Assembly: GCA_902827055.1 (NCBI GenBank)
Contig: CADEHD010000092.1
Span: 1-5,479, forward strand
Origin: an uncultured Chloroflexota bacterium
GTDB taxonomy: Bacteria; Chloroflexota; Dehalococcoidia; UBA2979
Direction: 5' to 3'
Length of the DNA: 5,479 nucleotides
The notes under the pieces were generated by a model, which was given only the letters and a program-made list of their open reading frames with translations, was not told where the DNA came from and ran no database searches. This document shows, one piece after another, positions 4,550-5,479 of this stretch; the first letter of the stretch is position 1; each line of letters begins with the position of its first letter. Made by a program: the position numbers and the translations under genes.

Positions 4550-5479
4550 TGCGCCATCGCGCAATTCGCCGCGACTTCGACGCCGCCGGGAGCGTCAATG
4601 CCCTGATCGCCCTCTGGGGCTTTGTCGACGACACGACGTTCCTCACGAAGGCCGGCCATGTCGGTGTCGTCTATCGCCTGCACGGCTTGGACTATGAGGG
4701 GCTGGACCACGAGGCCCGGCGCGCCGTGGTCCACCGCGCGGAAGCCGCGCTGCGCCTGCTCGACGACACGTTCCGGGTGTACCAGTACTTGTGCAAGCGC
4801 CGCGTGCCGCCGCTGGTGGCCGCGCGCTGCGCATCGCCCGTCGTCGCCGCGGCCGTGCAGGCGCGAGCCGCCCATCTGAATGCGCACGCCGGGTCCTTGT
4901 TTGAGATGGACCTGTATCTCGTGGTGCTCTACGAAGGCCTCACTGGGACCACCCACCTGAGCACGCGGCTCGAACGCCTCTGGCAAGACCCGGCTGGCGC
5001 GCTGCGCGCCTGGCTGTCGCCGGGGACCGTGCTCTCGCTCCTCGGCGCGGATCTCGACCGCGCCATCGCGGCCCTGCACCACGCCGTCGCCGGCGTCGAG
5101 ATCCAACTCGCCGACGCGTTGCACCCGACGCGCCTCTCGAAGGCGGACGCGTTTCGTTTCTTCCGGCGCCTCGTGAACTACGCGCCGGGCGTGGCTGACG
5201 CCGCGACTCTCACCCACGACACGCATCTGGACTACTTCGTCGCGGGGTCGTCTGTGGCGTGCCATCGCACCCACCTGGAGGTCCACCACGTGCGCGTGAA
5301 AGTGGCCAACATGGCGGGTTCCCCCGCCCCGCCCCTCCCCCCCCTGCCGGGAAAACCCTATCACGTGCCCCGGGGGGTCATTCCCTGTCTGGAGGGGCAA
5401 AGCCCGGGCGGAGAACGGATTCGGGCCCCTCGGGCGAGCGCGCCGCGCCCGCTGGACCGCCCCGGCGCGTGGAGCGGGT
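4546..5479 (+). CDS. TrbE/VirB4 family type IV secretion ATPase, N-terminal part (runs off the window)
   Basis: An open frame of 311 residues with no stop before the edge. VirB4/TrbE proteins are usually about 800 residues, so only the N-terminal domain is present; Walker A and B motifs lie beyond the window. Recognisable N-terminal features are LWGFVDDTTFLTKAGHVGVVYRL (residues 23-45), DYEGLDHEARR, FRVYQYLCKRR, a YLVVLYEG strand, PTRLSKADAFRFFRRLVNY, and LDYFVAGSSVACHRTHLEV. VirB4 powers pilus assembly and substrate transfer at the cytoplasmic face of the inner membrane, with VirB3. It overlaps the VirB3-like gene by 4 nt. From residue 259 (about 5320) the frame stays open but residues become proline-, glycine- and arginine-rich; islands such as YHVP...VI.CLE.Q..GGERI still resemble the family. 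This looks like base-call error at a contig end rather than true divergence. Confidence 0.88.
   Translation, partial: MMRHRAIRRDFDAAGSVNALIALWGFVDDTTFLTKAGHVGVVYRLHGLDYEGLDHEARRAVVHRAEAALRLLDDTFRVYQYLCKRRVPPLVAARCASPVVAAAVQARAAHLNAHAGSLFEMDLYLVVLYEGLTGTTHLSTRLERLWQDPAGALRAWLSPGTVLSLLGADLDRAIAALHHAVAGVEIQLADALHPTRLSKADAFRFFRRLVNYAPGVADAATLTHDTHLDYFVAGSSVACHRTHLEVHHVRVKVANMAGSPAPPLPPLPGKPYHVPRGVIPCLEGQSPGGERIRAPRASAPRPLDRPGAWSG
5320..5479. other. Suspected low-quality contig end
   Basis: The stretch has long C and G runs (the C-rich run at about 5321-5344, then GGGGGG near 5372). The VirB4 frame is kept, but where family residues such as Thr, Phe, His, Glu and Trp would be expected there are Pro, Leu, Gly and Val codons. 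These are explained by A or T read as C in C-rich context and as G in G-rich context. Substitutions dominate, with no clear frameshift. Confidence 0.6.

Noticed and set aside
4381..5400. 339-codon open frame on the minus strand
   Set aside because: It is antisense to the VirB3-like and VirB4-like genes, with His/Arg/Glu-rich composition and no recognisable domain. It also extends into the suspect contig end.

Overview
The window is GC-rich bacterial DNA with tightly packed genes. It looks like one end of a contig: the first gene is cut at its 5' side and the last runs off the right edge. Gene content (a CHAT caspase-like protein, a cytoplasmic S41 protease, an ECF sigma factor with a zinc anti-sigma partner, and a VirB2/VirB3/VirB4 conjugation operon) would suit Acidobacteriota, Gemmatimonadota or a deltaproteobacterial-type lineage. 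No marker here fixes the phylum, so this is only a guess.

Left half (1-3084): a proteolysis and signalling module. On the + strand, the C-terminal catalytic part of a CHAT protease (1-498) overlaps by one base (TGATG) the start of a PDZ-containing S41 peptidase (498-1784). The peptidase has no export signal, lacks the CtpA-type catalytic lysine, and carries residues that match the tricorn-type tetrad. Facing it on the - strand is a two-gene operon: an ECF-like sigma factor (3084-2530) followed with no gap by a GTG-started, single-pass membrane protein with a zinc anti-sigma motif (2529-1786). The two operons are convergent and their stop codons are one base apart.

Middle (3085-3426): a 342-bp divergent intergenic region. 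It holds the sigma gene's strong ribosome binding site and an AT-rich island at 3271-3334 with four inverted repeats. It probably contains the control signals for both flanking operons.

Right half (3427-5479): the start of a type IV secretion or conjugation operon on the + strand. It encodes a signal-bearing DUF192 protein, a TrbC/VirB2 pilin, a TrbD/VirB3 protein and the N-terminal part of a TrbE/VirB4 ATPase. Spacing is tight, with a strong AAGGAGG before virB2 and an ATGA overlap between virB3 and virB4. This suggests an integrative conjugative element or plasmid, possibly with the left-hand module as cargo. From about 5320 to the end the VirB4 reading stays open but loses family character in a way that looks like C- and G-biased base-call error at a contig end.

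The most interesting object is the possible two-protease plus sigma/anti-sigma signalling cassette beside a conjugation operon. Its functional coupling is inferred from position only. No tRNA, rRNA, CRISPR array or insertion sequence was seen.
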